In this document: positions 1-11,270 of the stretch, one piece after another
How positions within the stretch are numbered: the stretch's first letter is position 1
Layout: every line of letters starts with the position of its first letter
NCBI GenBank assembly: GCA_900155495.1
Contig: FTLJ01000526.1
Span: 1-63,229, forward strand
Reading direction: 5' to 3'
Source of the DNA: Porogramme epimiltina
Lineage: Eukaryota > Basidiomycota > Agaricomycetes > Polyporales > Polyporaceae
Length of the DNA stretch: 63,229 nucleotides
Position numbers and translations under genes: made by a program
The notes under the pieces: model-generated
Databases searched by the model: none
Told to the model about the DNA's origin: nothing
The model's input: the letters and a program-made list of their open reading frames with translations, nothing else

Positions 1-2079
1 CACCGACCTCCCCCCGCGCCCCTCCTCCCCGCGTGGCCCCCCCGCCCCCGCCCGTCGTGGGGCCCGTGCGCCCCCCGTCCGGCCGCCCCCCGCCCCCGCC
101 CCCGCCGGCCTGCTTGTTCCGCTTCTTCGTGCTCCCCCGCGGCGCCCTCCCGGGCCCGCGACGCCTGGGCTCCGCCTCGTACGCGCACGGCTGCTCGCGC
201 TGGCGGCACTGGCGGCAGCGCGGGCGTGCCCCGTCGCACCGCAGTTTCCGGCCTACCGTCCCGGCGGAAGACGTCAGCTCCCGTCCTCGAGGCCCGTCGC
301 GGCCAGGCCGATCCCGGGCGCGAGCGCGCGCACGCATGTACGCACGCACGCACGCCAGGGCTGAATTGAATGAATGCAGAGCTCACCTCGGCAGAACTGG
401 CACGCAATCAGCGTCTTCTTCGACTTGGGGGCCCGTGCGTGCTGCTCGGAGCCCTCCGAGCTCCCGCTCGTCGTGGTCTCCTTCGCTTTTTCCTTGCCCT
501 TCTCCGTGCCCTCCTTCTCCTTCTCCTTCTCCTTCTCGCCCCGCCCCCGCCGCGCCCGCTTTCCCAAGCCGCCCCCTGCGGCCCCCTCGGACCCTGTCCG
601 CGCAGCCGCCTCGCCCTCTCCTTCCCCACCGGCCCCGGGGGGCCCGGCACCCGCCGGGCCTTCCATACCACCTCCCGCCTGCGTAGGCGCCCGTCCCAGC
701 GGCAGCAGCGTCGTGACATGGTACGCCGTCGCGCCCACCGCGACTGGGTACGGGTCGCTGCCAAACGCCGCCAGCGACGGCGGAGCTATCCGTAAGCCGC
801 TGTCCGCCGCTGCCCGCCGCGGGGGCTGCGAAGAACCACGCTCGGGCGGGCGGAGCGCGGCGGCCCGCGGGGCGTGCTGCTGCTGCTGCTGTTGGTGGTG
901 GTGGTGGTGCGCCTGCGGCTCGAGCTGCTGGCGTTCGTGCGGGCGGATCGGGGCCGATCTCTCTCCCCCCTGGCCCGGCGGCCCGGCGAGGGAGAGCGCG
1001 GAGAGCGGGGGCAGCGCGCCGCCCGGCGGACCTGCAGTGGCCGGTAATCGTACTCGCGTCCTTTAACCACGTCCGAGCGCAAACCACTCACCGCGCACGT
1101 TCGCAGGTGCACCCTGCTGCCACGCGGGCGCGCGGTGCGGGACTTCTGCGGGGGGCGCGCCCGCGCCCGCGTCCTGCGGCGGGGGCCCCGGCTTCGATTT
1201 CGTCTTCGCCCGTGCTCGCCGCCGCCGCCCGCCTCCCGTGGGGGGCTCCTCGGGCAGCCGCGACGGCCCCGCGACGGGCTGCTGGATCGCCGGACTGGGG
1301 TGCCGCGAGGCTGGCGGCTGACTGTGCGCGAATGCGGCTGGGCGCTGCTGTTGAATCGGCGGCGGCAGCGGCGGAGTCGTGAGGGGGTGGCTGGGGCCCG
1401 GCTGAGGGGGACCGTGGCCGTGTCCATGGCCGTAGCTGAACGAGGCGGGCATCGACCGCACCGGCGGAAGGCGCGGCGGCGGGGAGTGCGGGTGTGCCCG
1501 CGCGCTGCTCCCGAGCGGAGCGGTCGGCGGCGGGAGCGGAGAGGGGGGTGGCTGCGCCCCTCCCGGCCCCTGGCCCCACGCGAACGGGCGGAGGGGCGGC
1601 GCGGGCGGGGGGACGGTGTAAGTCGCCGGGTATGTGGGCGTTGACGCGTAGTACACAGGATCGGACCGCACGACGCCCCGCAGCGGCGGCGGCGGGAGAG
1701 GGGGGAGGGCAGAGCGGGACGGGGCACCTGGATCGTGGGGGACGGCGGCGGGTGCGGGGGCGCCGTGCGAGGGGGACGGGGTCGGGCGCGCTGCGGGGAT
1801 CCCGCCGCCCCGCCCCCGCCTCTCTGCGTAGGCCGCGGGGGCGAGGGCGAGGGCGGGCAGCTGCTGGGCCCCGGGCACTGATGGGATCGGGGGCGCAGGG
1901 GCGCGGGCTGCCCCCGCCGCCGCCGTCGCGGGCTCGCGCCCCCCGCCCGCGGACGCACCGTCGCCTTGATCTTGCGTCGGGCTCCTGCGAGGGGGGGACG
2001 GGCCCGGGACCATCAGCCGTTGGAGGCTGGGCGGGAGGGAGCTCTGGCGTTGCGATGGGCCGCTCCCTTGACGGTCCAT
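1..2079 (-). CDS. Zn(II)2Cys6 transcription factor, C-terminal part beyond the window
   Basis: This is the 5' part of a fungal binuclear zinc cluster regulator. The cluster follows the C-x2-C-x6-C-x6-C-x2-C-x6-C pattern: ACQFCR is joined across an intron (about 253-386) to GRKLRCDGARPRC and then RQCRQREQPC, followed by a basic linker containing STKKRNK. The first exon (2079 to about 1091) encodes a Pro/Ala/Ser-rich, probably disordered region of about 330 residues. A second intron lies at about 1031-1090 (GTGAGT...CTGCAG). The next exon has His5-Gln5 and KEKEKEKEKE runs. The start at 2079 is the first Met of this frame and could lie further upstream. The cluster falls near residue 540-580, which is unusually far from the N-terminus. 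The remainder, where a fungal regulatory domain might lie, is off the left edge. Target genes cannot be told. Confidence 0.8.
511..538. repeat. CTTCTC hexamer repeat
   Basis: About four tandem copies of CTTCTC lie inside the transcription-factor exon. On the coding (minus) strand they encode an alternating Lys-Glu run just upstream of the zinc cluster. Confidence 0.75.
880..912. repeat. Triplet repeat encoding poly-His/poly-Gln
   Basis: Runs of GCTGCTGCTGCTGCTG followed by TTGGTGGTGGTGGTGGTG read on the minus strand as five His then five Gln in the transcription-factor protein. Such triplet runs are prone to length variation. Confidence 0.75.
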
Positions 2080-3556
2080 GCCGGTGAACGTGATCCTCTT
2101 CGGCGACTGGCCGCGGCGGCTAGTGGTGACGGCTCCAGGACAGGCGCAGGGCGGCGAGAGCGAAGATGAGGGTAGGAGATGGAGAGCCCATAGGCCGCAG
2201 GCGCGTCGCGCGGGCAGAAGAAGAAAAGCGATCTTGCAAGTCGTGGACGGATGCGTTTCGAAAAAGCGGGAGAGGGGCGGTCGCCGGACACCCGCTGCGA
2301 CGCCTCCGTGCCACCGAATGGGCCGTGCCGACGGGGTTTGCTTCCGCTACAGAGGCCAAGTGGCGGGGGCAAATCGACAGCCCCGAGCAGGACAGGCTGG
2401 GAGAGAGCCGAGGGGCATAGCACGGTGCTCAGCGCGGGCGCTCGCGGGGCGTGCGGGCGTGCGGTACAGACACGATCGATTTCAGCCACACTCCGACGGC
2501 CGAAACCCAGGCGCACACTCCGCGAGGTCGCGCCCCACCCGCCCGCCCCCCCGGTCTCAACGACGATCGACCACACATTCTGGCGCGCCCGTCGCGGCGC
2601 CGCGCTGGCTAACCCCGCGAGGGCATAGCGGACGTCGTTGGCATCGCAGCGCGGGAGGAGGCTGATCTCGGCGGGGTGGAAATTTGGTGCAGCGAGCCCA
2701 CCCCCCCCCTCTCCCTCTCCGTCGTAAAAAGAGTCACGGTCACACTGTCGACACGAAACACGATCGGCGTGACTGGCAATATACTTGGTCCCTCGCGCAC
2801 GCTGGATTTGTCGGGGGCGGCCCGCCCCCTGGGTAACATTGGGCGTGTGCGCGCGCACACGAGCTCGGCGGAAAACCCCCCACGGTTGGCGCCCGACCGC
2901 CGCGCGGGCGGCCCGCCTGTGGGCGAGGGGAGGGCGAGGGGGCGCTGCAAGGGCGGGCGCGGCGGCGGCGCGCCTCGGCCCCCGTAGAATGGAGAAGTTT
3001 ATATCAGACTGGGCAGAAACCGTTCCCGGCACATGGCGGGTCACCGGGCAACCTGCCTGCGACGTTTCCGATAGGCTCGATCAGGGAGGCCGGGTCCTGA
3101 ACTTTTGGGGTAAATCTGCACGTTTGCTAGGATCGCTATCTCGATATAAGCTTTGATATTTCTGATAGCATCGGGCGCACATGCGTCGCAATCTGCTGCG
3201 CGGCTGGCGCGCGGCCCGCCTCGTGCCCGCCTCGCGCGCGATAGCGAGGGGCGGGAGGCGAGGGCGCTTTGGGCCCCCGCCGACGCCGCGGCGCGGACGG
3301 CGGGGCGAGAGGGGAGGGCGGCGGGCGGCGGAAGAGGTCGCGCCAGGCGGGCCGCGTCGATCTCAATCGCCCCTGTTTAGAGCTCCACCGGGGCGATCGC
3401 GGGCATCGGAGGGAGATCTCTGCAGAACTGGCGCCGAAGCGGTGCTCGCAAGCGACGGGGGGGGGTGAGAGGGCGTCTGCTCGTCTGCTCGCGTCTGATG
3501 CGCCCGCCCCGCCCGGCGCCACCAGATGAGGCAATCGTGACGCGCCACGCGCCGAG
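2080..3556. other. GC-rich intergenic region, divergent promoters
   Basis: This stretch separates the minus-strand transcription factor from ILV3. It contains long open frames on both strands (for example minus 2013-3044), but these have Arg/Ala/Pro-rich composition and no recognisable motif. I read them as chance ORFs of high-GC DNA. No RNA gene or repeat was seen. Confidence 0.6.
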
Positions 3557-3591
3557 CACGTGCAGCGCGCCGTCACAGCCAATGGTGACTC
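3557..3591. promoter_or_regulatory. Candidate ILV3 promoter sites: CACGTG, CCAAT and a Gcn4-like TGACTC
   Basis: Within 35 bp and about 100-135 bp upstream of the ILV3 start there are a palindromic E-box CACGTG (3557-3562), CCAAT (3579-3583) and TGACTC (3586-3591). TGACTC matches six of seven bases of the Gcn4/Cpc1 consensus TGACTCA. In fungi that factor controls amino-acid biosynthesis genes, so the placement in front of ILV3 fits. Binding itself is inference. Confidence 0.4.
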
Positions 3592-3690
3592 GACCGTTTC
3601 CCAGGCGGGCCAGCGCGCGCGCAGAGCACACTCGTGGTCCCGCCCCGTCCGCGCACGCTGCTACACACGGCCCCGAAAGCTCACGCGGTC

Positions 3691-6267
3691 ATGCCGTCCT
3701 CGTCCCTCCTCCCCGCACGCACTCTCCTCAAGCGCGCCCCGCGCAGGGCCTTCGCGACCTCCGCCGCGCCATGTGCGGACAAGCCCGTCATGAACCGGTA
3801 CAGCCGGACGATCACGAAGCCCAAGAGCCAGGGCGCGAGCCAGGCCATGCTGTACGACACGGACGGCATCCAGACTGATGAGGACTTTGACAAGGCCATG
3901 GTCGGCGTGGCGAGTGTTTGGTGAGTTTTCCGCGTAAACAGCGCTCCGCGCATTTTTGCCTGTGTAGCTGACGGTGGAGGTGAAGGTACGAGGGTAACCC
4001 GTACGTATCCTGTTGTATACCGGACGCGTTCACGACTTATGCGTGATGTCTGCACAGATGTAACAAACATCTCTTCGAGCTTGGCCGGCACGTGAAAAAG
4101 TCCCTGGTGGATTCCGGACTCATTGGGTACCAGTTCGGTACTGTGGGTGTCAGGTGCGTGCACTGTTGTTTTCGTGTACCAGCCCTCCCCTCACGCACAA
4201 ACGCGTCCTATGCAGTGATGGTATCAGTATGGGCACCGACGGCATGCGCTACTCCCTCCAGTCTCGCGACTTGATCGCGGATCAGGTGGAAACCGCGGCC
4301 GGCGGCCACTGGCTGGACGGAATGGTCGTCCTTCCCGGATGCGACAAAAACATGCCCGGTGTCCTCATGGCCCGTGCGTCGCGTCAATATATGCGCTTCT
4401 TTCCCCCTTCTGAAGCATCGTGTAGTCGGCAGGCTGAACAGGCCCGGTCTTATGGTGTACGGAGGCACGATCCGTCCCGGCTCGTGTGAGGGCGCTCCGC
4501 AGTTAGACATCGTGTCCGCGTTCCAGTCGTACGGAAAGTACTTGCAGGACGGGAAGACCGAGTCCGCGGAGAAGGAACGGTACAACACCGTTCGTCACGC
4601 GTGTCCTGGCCCAGGCGCGTGCGGTGGGGTGAGTGCAATACGCCGTACCGGCGTGGCTCAGCTGACCGCGGCCACGTAGATGTACACGGCGAACACCATG
4701 GCCAGCGCCGCTGAAGCGATGGGCATGACGCTCCCTGGCTCGTCGTCCTACCCCGCGGAGTCTGCCGAGAAGCTGGCGGAAACCGAGACCATCGGTCCAG
4801 CGATGCGGAACTTGCTAGAGAAGAACATCCTTCCTAGGGATATTATGACGCGTTCTGCTTTCGAGAACGCCATGGTAAGTTAGTGCCTCCTAGTCGCTAC
4901 GTATTAACGCTCAAATATTGTTTCCTCAGGTCCTCACTATGATCCTTGGTGGCTCGACAAATGCTGTATTGCACTTGACTGCCATCGCCCACTCTGTCGG
5001 AATCGACCTCACACTGGAGGACTACCAGGCCGTATCGGACCGCATTCCGTTTATTGCTGATTTGAAGCCGAGCGGAAAATACGTCTTCCATGATGTCTTC
5101 AAGCTCGGCGGTATTCCGAGTACGTCGAGATTGCCACTGAAACGCGAGATAGCGCTGATTGCGGCGCCGTGGAATGCAGAGATCCTGGCGTACCTGCTGA
5201 AGAACAACTTGATCGACGGAAACAACATGACCGTTAGTGGCCGCACGCTAGGCGAGAACCTTGACAGGTGGACGCATGAGCATGGCGAGTTGGAGTTCAG
5301 CCGCCAGGACGTTATTCGGCCCCTGGAAAAACCTATCAAGGAGACAGGACACTTGCGGTCAGTAGCCTTGCGGCGCACCGTCCCCGCAAAAATACTTATG
5401 CCTTTGACTATTAGCATCCTGAGGGGAAACCTCGCACCCGGCGGCGCCGTTGCCAAGATCACGGGCAAGGAGGGCCTCGGATTTACCGGCAAGGCCCGGG
5501 CGTTCGACTCCGAGGACGACTTCGTCAAGGCGGTTGAGAGTGGTTCGTTCAAGAAGGGCGAGAAGGCAGTCGCCGTGCTCCGCTACCTCGGCCCCAAGGG
5601 CGGTCCCGGTGCGTCGCGTCTCATACCCCGTTTCGAATGCGCCGCAGCATGTGTCGCGCATCGCTGACCCGCGCTACAACTCGTTATCCCTCCCCGATCG
5701 CCTAGGCATGCCCGAGATGCTCAAGCCAACGAGTCTCATCATGGGTGCGGGCCTCGGATACGACGTCGCGTGCCTCACCGACGGACGCTTCAGCGGCGGG
5801 TACGTCCTATGGCCGCCATGATCCACCGCCGCCGCCACGGTACTGACGAAACGCCTCTCTTCGCATTCGCCCCTGCGGAACCGATCTCGGCGCCCGTCTC
5901 CGTCTCCGCACCCTCCGTTCCTTCCGCCGGCTCCGCGTCCCCGTCCCGCCGCCTTCCTATATTCACCCGCGCTCCCACTCCACCCCCGTCTGTATCGGAT
6001 CCGCCGCGGCGCAGGTCGCACGGGTTCTGCATTGGCCACGTCGTGCCTGAGGCGCAGGTCGGCGGGCCGATCGCGCTCGTCCGCGACGGGGACGTCATCT
6101 CCGTCGACGCGGTGAAGAACACGATCGAGCTGCAGGTGCCTGAGGACGAGCTCGAGCGGCGCCGCGCCGAGTGGGTCGCGCCCCCGCTGAAGGTGAAGAC
6201 GGGCACGTTGTACAAGTACATCAAGAACGTCGAGGACGCCAGCCGCGGGTGCGTCACGGACGCATGA
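3691..6267 (+). CDS. ILV3: Dihydroxy-acid dehydratase, mitochondrial
   Basis: This enzyme dehydrates dihydroxy acids to 2-keto acids in valine, leucine and isoleucine synthesis, in mitochondria. The start at 3691 gives an Arg/Ser-rich presequence ([14 protein letters not shown]). The three cysteines expected to bind the Fe-S cluster are present in [13 protein letters not shown] and GACGG(MYTANTM). Further family blocks are [37 protein letters not shown] and [14 protein letters not shown]. Exons are joined at GTNNGT-type donors. Exon 2 is only 15 nt (3986-4000, YEGNP). The introns at 5120-5179 and 5358-5414 are multiples of three without stops, so a naive ORF hides them; removing them restores GGIPKILAYLL and TGHLRILRGNL. 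The last intron (about 5799-6012) is long for this gene. The product appears complete at the C-terminus (GCVTDA). Confidence 0.95.
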
Positions 6268-7517
6268 GCGGCGGCCAAGGTCGACGGTGGCGGGCGAAGT
6301 CGGCGCGGCGTGGCGGACGACGAGCGGGGCGGTGAAACGCCCGCGGATCGCGCGTGGTGCGCACGAAAGTACGCTACATACTTGAATAGGGGGAGAAATC
6401 TAATACTGCGCTGCCGCTGCGAGATAGGAATGCAGAGATGTCGCCGGCCCTAGATCTCGGAGACCTTGGGTGCGTGGGAGCCCCTAAAAATTGCGGAACC
6501 GCACCGCGCACTTCCGGGTGCGCTGAGGGAAGTGAAGTGCGTTCATGTGGGGGGCGATCGACCCTGTCGTTAATGCAATCGAGGGACTCGATGCTTCCGC
6601 GAGGGTTGTGCATACTCCCACCCACTCAATGAGACCGCGCCATGGGAATGGTGACGCTGTCTCCGATGACCCGTTCATGACCCATTCATATCTACCTATA
6701 TTCGCCATTCCGTTCAACGTATTTCGCTCCGGTCAGCCCGCAGCTGCATGAGCGTCTATAGTGACCGGCGTCACTGGGCAAGTGCGTCTGCCGCCCGTCG
6801 GTGTGGCCCACACGGTTGTTTGGCCGCTATTACGTCTTCGCTTCAACCGTCGGGGTCAAACGGGGTCAAACTGGTCTGCACAACAATCGATTTGATCTCT
6901 GTCACAACGGTAGTTATGGGTTCCAGGTGACTTCGCGGAGGGTCAATCAACGGACCTTCACCCTACGCAAGACCTTCCAAGTTACCGGAGTTGGTAGTTC
7001 GTTTCAGGGCAACCTACATAAGGCATTCGGAGGCACCGGAGCTGACAGTTCGGTGGTGGTGGTTCATCCTCACCAAGCGCGACGTTTAATAATACAAAGT
7101 TGCCTAAGCGAACGCAATATACACGGCTTCGAAGAGCCAACGTGGAGTTGATGAAAATGCCAGGCAGGCTCAGGCAGCGTGCCCAAGAGTCCGAGGGAGT
7201 GTGAAGTGGAGTTCTGCCGTGGTCGCCACAGTAACGACCAAGCACACCATTTTCTCCAATTTCTTTGGGTAGATCCCGGCCCATGGACGAATAGGTAGAA
7301 AGTAAGCCTTTGTCTTTGAGTAACATAGGGACGTCCAAACAGACCGGTAGTGAACATGCTATGACTCAGTCGCGTTTGCACGGAAGCGCCCGATCACAGC
7401 TGGCGCGCCAGCACATGACGCGACGCGCCGAGCTCCCCGCGTTACGCGTGAACGGCGCGCCCCACCTCCCATCCCTCGTCTTTGCTTAACTCTCCTTCCT
7501 CCTTATCCCTAAACATT
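6268..7517. other. Intergenic region between ILV3 and EAF7
   Basis: No frame here carries a recognisable motif. The ORFs on both strands are short and overlapping. A small exact tandem repeat lies at 6851-6870. The right part (about 7390-7500) is GC-rich and presumably the promoter of the downstream gene. I see nothing else. Confidence 0.5.
6851..6870. repeat. Two tandem copies of a 10-bp unit
   Basis: CGGGGTCAAA occurs twice in direct succession within the intergenic region. No known function. Confidence 0.7.
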
Positions 7518-8508
7518 ATGCCGAATGACAACGATATGGACGTCGATATCGATGAATCTCACTGGCTGGACACCGTTGAAGGTGAAATCGCCTTCTTCCG
7601 TGCTCTCACCCGTGCGCGCCCCGTCGGCATCCACAAGCACTTCCACGTCCTCACGATGAGCAATGCGATAAGACGCGACACGGGACAGCTGGTTGGTGTA
7701 GAGGAGCTATGGTCGAAACTGCGCACGTGCTATGACCTTGACATCCTCGAGAACATTGTCAGTAGTGAGCCGCACGCGTTCTCCCTTTCTCTACCTCCCA
7801 CTCGTAGCATCATATATTAATACGAACCTTCTCTCCTACTTTGGTCTCAACTTTCACCATACGTGCATGATATGCCCCACCAATGCGCTCGCTGAAACCA
7901 TGATCCATAGGAGGCTGATGGGTATGAGCTCCCGGGAGAGAGCGTGGGCACGCCACCCCTCCCTCTACGCTCCCCATCCCCCTCCGAGAACCTGTCCCTA
8001 CACCCTTTCTTCCGCGCCGAATACGCCCTTCCACCGGACGAGTCCATCAACTCCCTCATCGTCGCGCGACGCACGCGTGCGTCGGTGTCCTTGCCCTCAA
8101 CATCCCCCGCGCCCTCGCCAGCGGCCGCCACCAAGCCGGCGCGGGGTGGCAAGAAGGGGAAGGCTAAGGGAAAGGTTACGGCGGGGCTCGTGGGAGGGGA
8201 CAGCGACAGCAGCGCACTGACGCAGGAGAGTGGAGATGAGAGCATAGTGCCGACTCCAAGGGAGAGCGTCGCAACTGGGACCGATGGGGGGACCGAGTAC
8301 GCGGATGAGGAAGAAGAACCCAGACAATCGCCAGGTATGTGCTCGTGCTAGCGATTCTCCCCCTTCATGTCCTCATTCTGCCCTAGCCGCATCAATGGCA
8401 GCCAAGCAAACCCGAGGTGGGGGCAAAGGGTCGAGGCGTGGTGCGAGGGGAGCTCGAGGAAGGGGCGGTTCAACAGCTAGCTCTCGGGGTAAGAAGAAAA
8501 AGAAATAG
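7518..8508 (+). CDS. EAF7: Eaf7/MRGBP-like subunit of the NuA4 histone acetyltransferase (CT20 family)
   Basis: Exon 1 encodes the CT20 core seen in Eaf7 and MRG-binding protein: EGEIAFFRALTRARPVGIHK, then HFHVLTMSNAIRRDTG and LWSKLRTCYDLDILENI. A 153-nt intron (7759-7911) leads to EADGYELPGESVGTPPLP and then a Ser/Pro-rich region with FRAEYALPPDESINSLI. A last intron precedes a basic Gly/Arg/Lys tail ending GKKKKK. The family protein joins the NuA4 module that contacts the MRG-domain protein Eaf3. The acidic start (NDNDMDVDIDE) is normal for the family. An in-frame upstream non-ATG extension was ignored; ATG 7518 was chosen. Function follows from family, not from anything specific here. Confidence 0.85.
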
Positions 8509-8797
8509 ACTAGTACAGTTGTTGAGGTCCATCTCGTCTTGTTTGCTTTCGCAGTGCTTTCTGTTGTCTTATCTTCGTGTCTATGTCATACGAAGATGCC
8601 TCGTACTCGGACCACATGACGGTCGTAAGGAAAGATGCATAATCCATGTGTAGTATCGCTTCATCTTCTCTCGTTTTGGCGACATGGCATACACATACAT
8701 ATAAGACAACGACGCCCGCCAGGCATCGCAAGCAGATGGCATGACCCCACCCACACCCCTACAGCACCCAACCCACACTAGACGACAAGAGAAGCAC

Positions 8798-9694
8798 TCA
8801 CGCGGTCGGCACGCGAGCAGCCTCAATGCGTCTGCGGGCGACCTGCCGCCTGTTCAGGCCCGAGAGTGATGAGGTAGCGACGGCATCCTTGTCCTTGGCG
8901 CGCTCAACCTCAGAGTCGGATGCGGAGAGAATGATCTCGACGTGGCAAGGGTGGCCCTGGTAAGGGTTGATGCGACCGTGCGCGCGGTACGTGCGGCGAC
9001 GAGTTTTCTGTAACGGCGGATGAGGGCGATATTTTAATGACGCAAATACACGGAGACTTACGGGAGCCTGCTGGACAACAATGTTCTTGATGTAGAGGTC
9101 CTCGAGCTCAAGGTTTTTCGCGTCCGCGTTCGACTCGGCGTTCTTGAGGAGACGGAGAACGAACTTGACGGACTTCTCGGGCCAACGACCTTCGGGCACG
9201 CCAACTCAACCCCTCTCCAAGGTCAAAACGAATCTAAAATATAACACACCCTTGGTCGTCTTGAACTGCTTGGCCTGGCTAGCACGGCCGGTTCCACCAG
9301 CAAATCGGCGGAAAGGGATGACCTGCTTGTGGTCCTGGACGTCGCTGAGGTACGTGTACGCCTTGGTGAGCTTGAGGCCTGAATTCCAAAGATCCTCCCT
9401 TCAGTCCCCAATTCTAATTCCCCTTGTACAATCACAACCACTGACCAGTCAGCGCGGCGGCGACCTCGCGCATGTTCTTGAAGTGCGTCCGGAGGTACTC
9501 ACCCCGGGCGCGGGAAGCTGGAAAGACACACCAGGACCACCGTCAGTTTCTCTGCAGTCCTCCCTCGATCGCTTGCGAACGCACTTTTCTCGGGGTTGGC
9601 GGCGAGGGCGGCGGCGGCGTAGCGAACTGCATACAGGACGTACCGATCAGCATGCGTGGCACAGCGAGGACGAACATAATCTCTACTCACCCAT
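8798..9694 (-). CDS. RPL17: 60S ribosomal protein L17 (uL22)
   Basis: Cytosolic large-subunit protein lining the peptide exit tunnel. Exon 1 is ATGG only (9694-9691). It splices to give [15 protein letters not shown], then [74 protein letters not shown] and [20 protein letters not shown]. These match uL22 closely. The reading crosses five introns; the one at about 9006-9060 separates QQAP from KTRRR. The stop is at 8798. Four-nucleotide coding first exons are common in fungal ribosomal protein genes. The introns were scanned for box C/D motifs and none was convincing. Confidence 0.95.
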
Positions 9695-10042
9695 CTTGAA
9701 GTCTTGAGTCTGTCGTACCCGATCCCGTCGTCAATACTGTACGGTAGGGGATGGTTTGGTGGCTGAACTTTCCTCGCCACAACTGTGCAGTTCCAGCCGG
9801 CAAACTCCGACGGCACTCCTCCGAGGCGCCCGTGGGCCGTGGCCTGACTGGGTCGCATGTGAGGGCGGCTATTACGACTCTGGCTCTCAGGCTGAAGTTG
9901 AAGTCGTATTATTTCTCTGCGTTTATTCATGCTCGTGTCATATCGGTGGCAGCCTCGGTGTCGCTTTACTTTGCAAACAGCCTTCGTGTTTTTTCGAGAA
10001 TTCCTCTTCGACTATGCACCCAGAAAACCCTTCTCCAACTAA
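9695..10042. other. Short intergenic region upstream of RPL17
   Basis: This is the promoter region of RPL17, behind the end of the next minus-strand gene. Overlapping short ORFs lack motifs. I see no regulatory box that I would name with confidence. Confidence 0.4.
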
Positions 10043-11078
10043 TTACATTGCGACCCTGTCTAGAACCTGTACGTTTTGCCGTACAACGAACTGTACAAGT
10101 GTCCCTGTCTGTCGCAAACGCTCCCCGAAACGACCTCGCAGTCTCTCCTCCAATTTACCGGACAGCAATTCAGGAATGGTGTCCACAATTTCCTGAGGAC
10201 ATGAGAACTTGAGGAGGGTGTGATCCTGAACCTTCGACTTCGCTTGTCGGTCGAATACGAGCGTGCATTCATACACGCTCAAGGGTACGCCGGAGAGCAG
10301 TACTTCCCCGCTTCCGGTTCCCTCGGTAGGAATGTAGGCAACAGGGAATTCGATGAGACACGCCGCAAGCGATACCATGTCTCCTAAACTGATTTCATCA
10401 TCCGTGGGAGAAATCGAAATCAATATCGGTAAATCCTCGCCATCGGGAGCCTCCGTGAGCACCTGGAGGAGCAGATCGATGAGAGTTGGGGGCGGCTGTA
10501 TCACCTACACACAACGGTCATCTGGGGCGTAGGGTCTGACAGATGGTCTTGTTTACCTGGGAAGACGAACCTCGCACTTCGATGAATGCCGTCCAGGAAA
10601 GTAAGGCTTCTGAAATCCGTTCAGATGGTGTTGAGGAGTTGCCATAAAGGTCTTGAAGGAGAGGTAGGTTGACGAAGAACAGCTGCTCGGAGCGCGGCTC
10701 GTGCACGATCACAGTGGACGAGAAGACATTGTGTTCCTGCCAGGTCCCCATATCAGCTCTATCCTGGTCCATCATGGCCGGTTTCTGATACGTACTTGTC
10801 TTAGGGACTTCAGTAAACTAGAAAAGAACGCAAGAAGCGTGGTGCGTTGGCCTCGTAAGGAGAACGAGTCAAATAAGTACCCTGTCCTAACTAATGCAAC
10901 GTCTACGTCAGTCTGTCCTTCTTTTCGAACTAGATCTCCCGCACCGTATTCCAAGGGTCACTATAGCAAGATCCGTGCAGAATTGGCGCAGCTTCGCTTG
11001 TGATACGTGGTTTATCCCTGGCATAGCTCTGACCACTTTAAGCACCAAGTTGCAGACGTTCTCAAGAGTGGCCGCCAT
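10043..11078 (-). CDS. Unrecognised protein of about 270 residues
   Basis: A plausible multi-exon gene starts MAATLENVCNLVLKVVRAMP (an upstream in-frame Met lies at 11117). It continues NHVSQAKLRQFCTDLAIVTL, then via a 22-nt exon (LLKSLRQ) to EHNVFSSTVIVHEPRSEQLF, FVNLPLLQDLYGN and ALLSWTAFIEVRGSSSQ. The last exon holds TLIDLLLQVLTEAPDGEDLP, ILISISPTDDEISLGDMVSL, GSGEVLLSGVPLSVYECTLV and LLKFSCPQEIVDTIPELLSG. It ends at 10043. I do not recognise it securely. The 'leak-free' pattern of short hydrophobic strands near a GVPL motif is faintly like the C1orf74/UPF0739 (DUF4504) family, which is a guess. No signal peptide or membrane segment is seen. It lies between ALG6 and RPL17 on the same strand. 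Confidence 0.55.
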
Positions 11079-11270
11079 GACGGACTCCTGTGTTCGCTCT
11101 TCCGTTCCTATCTTCAAGGTGGCGGTTTAGGTTGAGATGTACGTCGAGACGCCCGCACATGACTTTGGGCTAATGAGTTGTTCTAGTATCCCAAGTGGGA
11201 TTATAGAAAATATAGCAATGCAACACAGCGGGAGAAAGTACTCTATCTACTAAGTCCGTGTCCTCGATCC

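Noticed and set aside
786..1958. 390-codon minus-strand ORF overlapping the transcription factor
   Set aside because: Different frame from the zinc-cluster exons and very Arg/Ser/Pro-rich; shadow of the real exons.
2013..3044. Long minus-strand open frame of 343 codons
   Set aside because: Arg/Ala/Pro-rich composition, no motif, overlaps the promoter region and the transcription-factor start in another frame; typical chance ORF of GC-rich DNA.
9200..9690. Possible box C/D snoRNA in RPL17 introns
   Set aside because: D-box-like CTGA is present but no acceptable C box (RTGATGA) at the right distance and no terminal stem.
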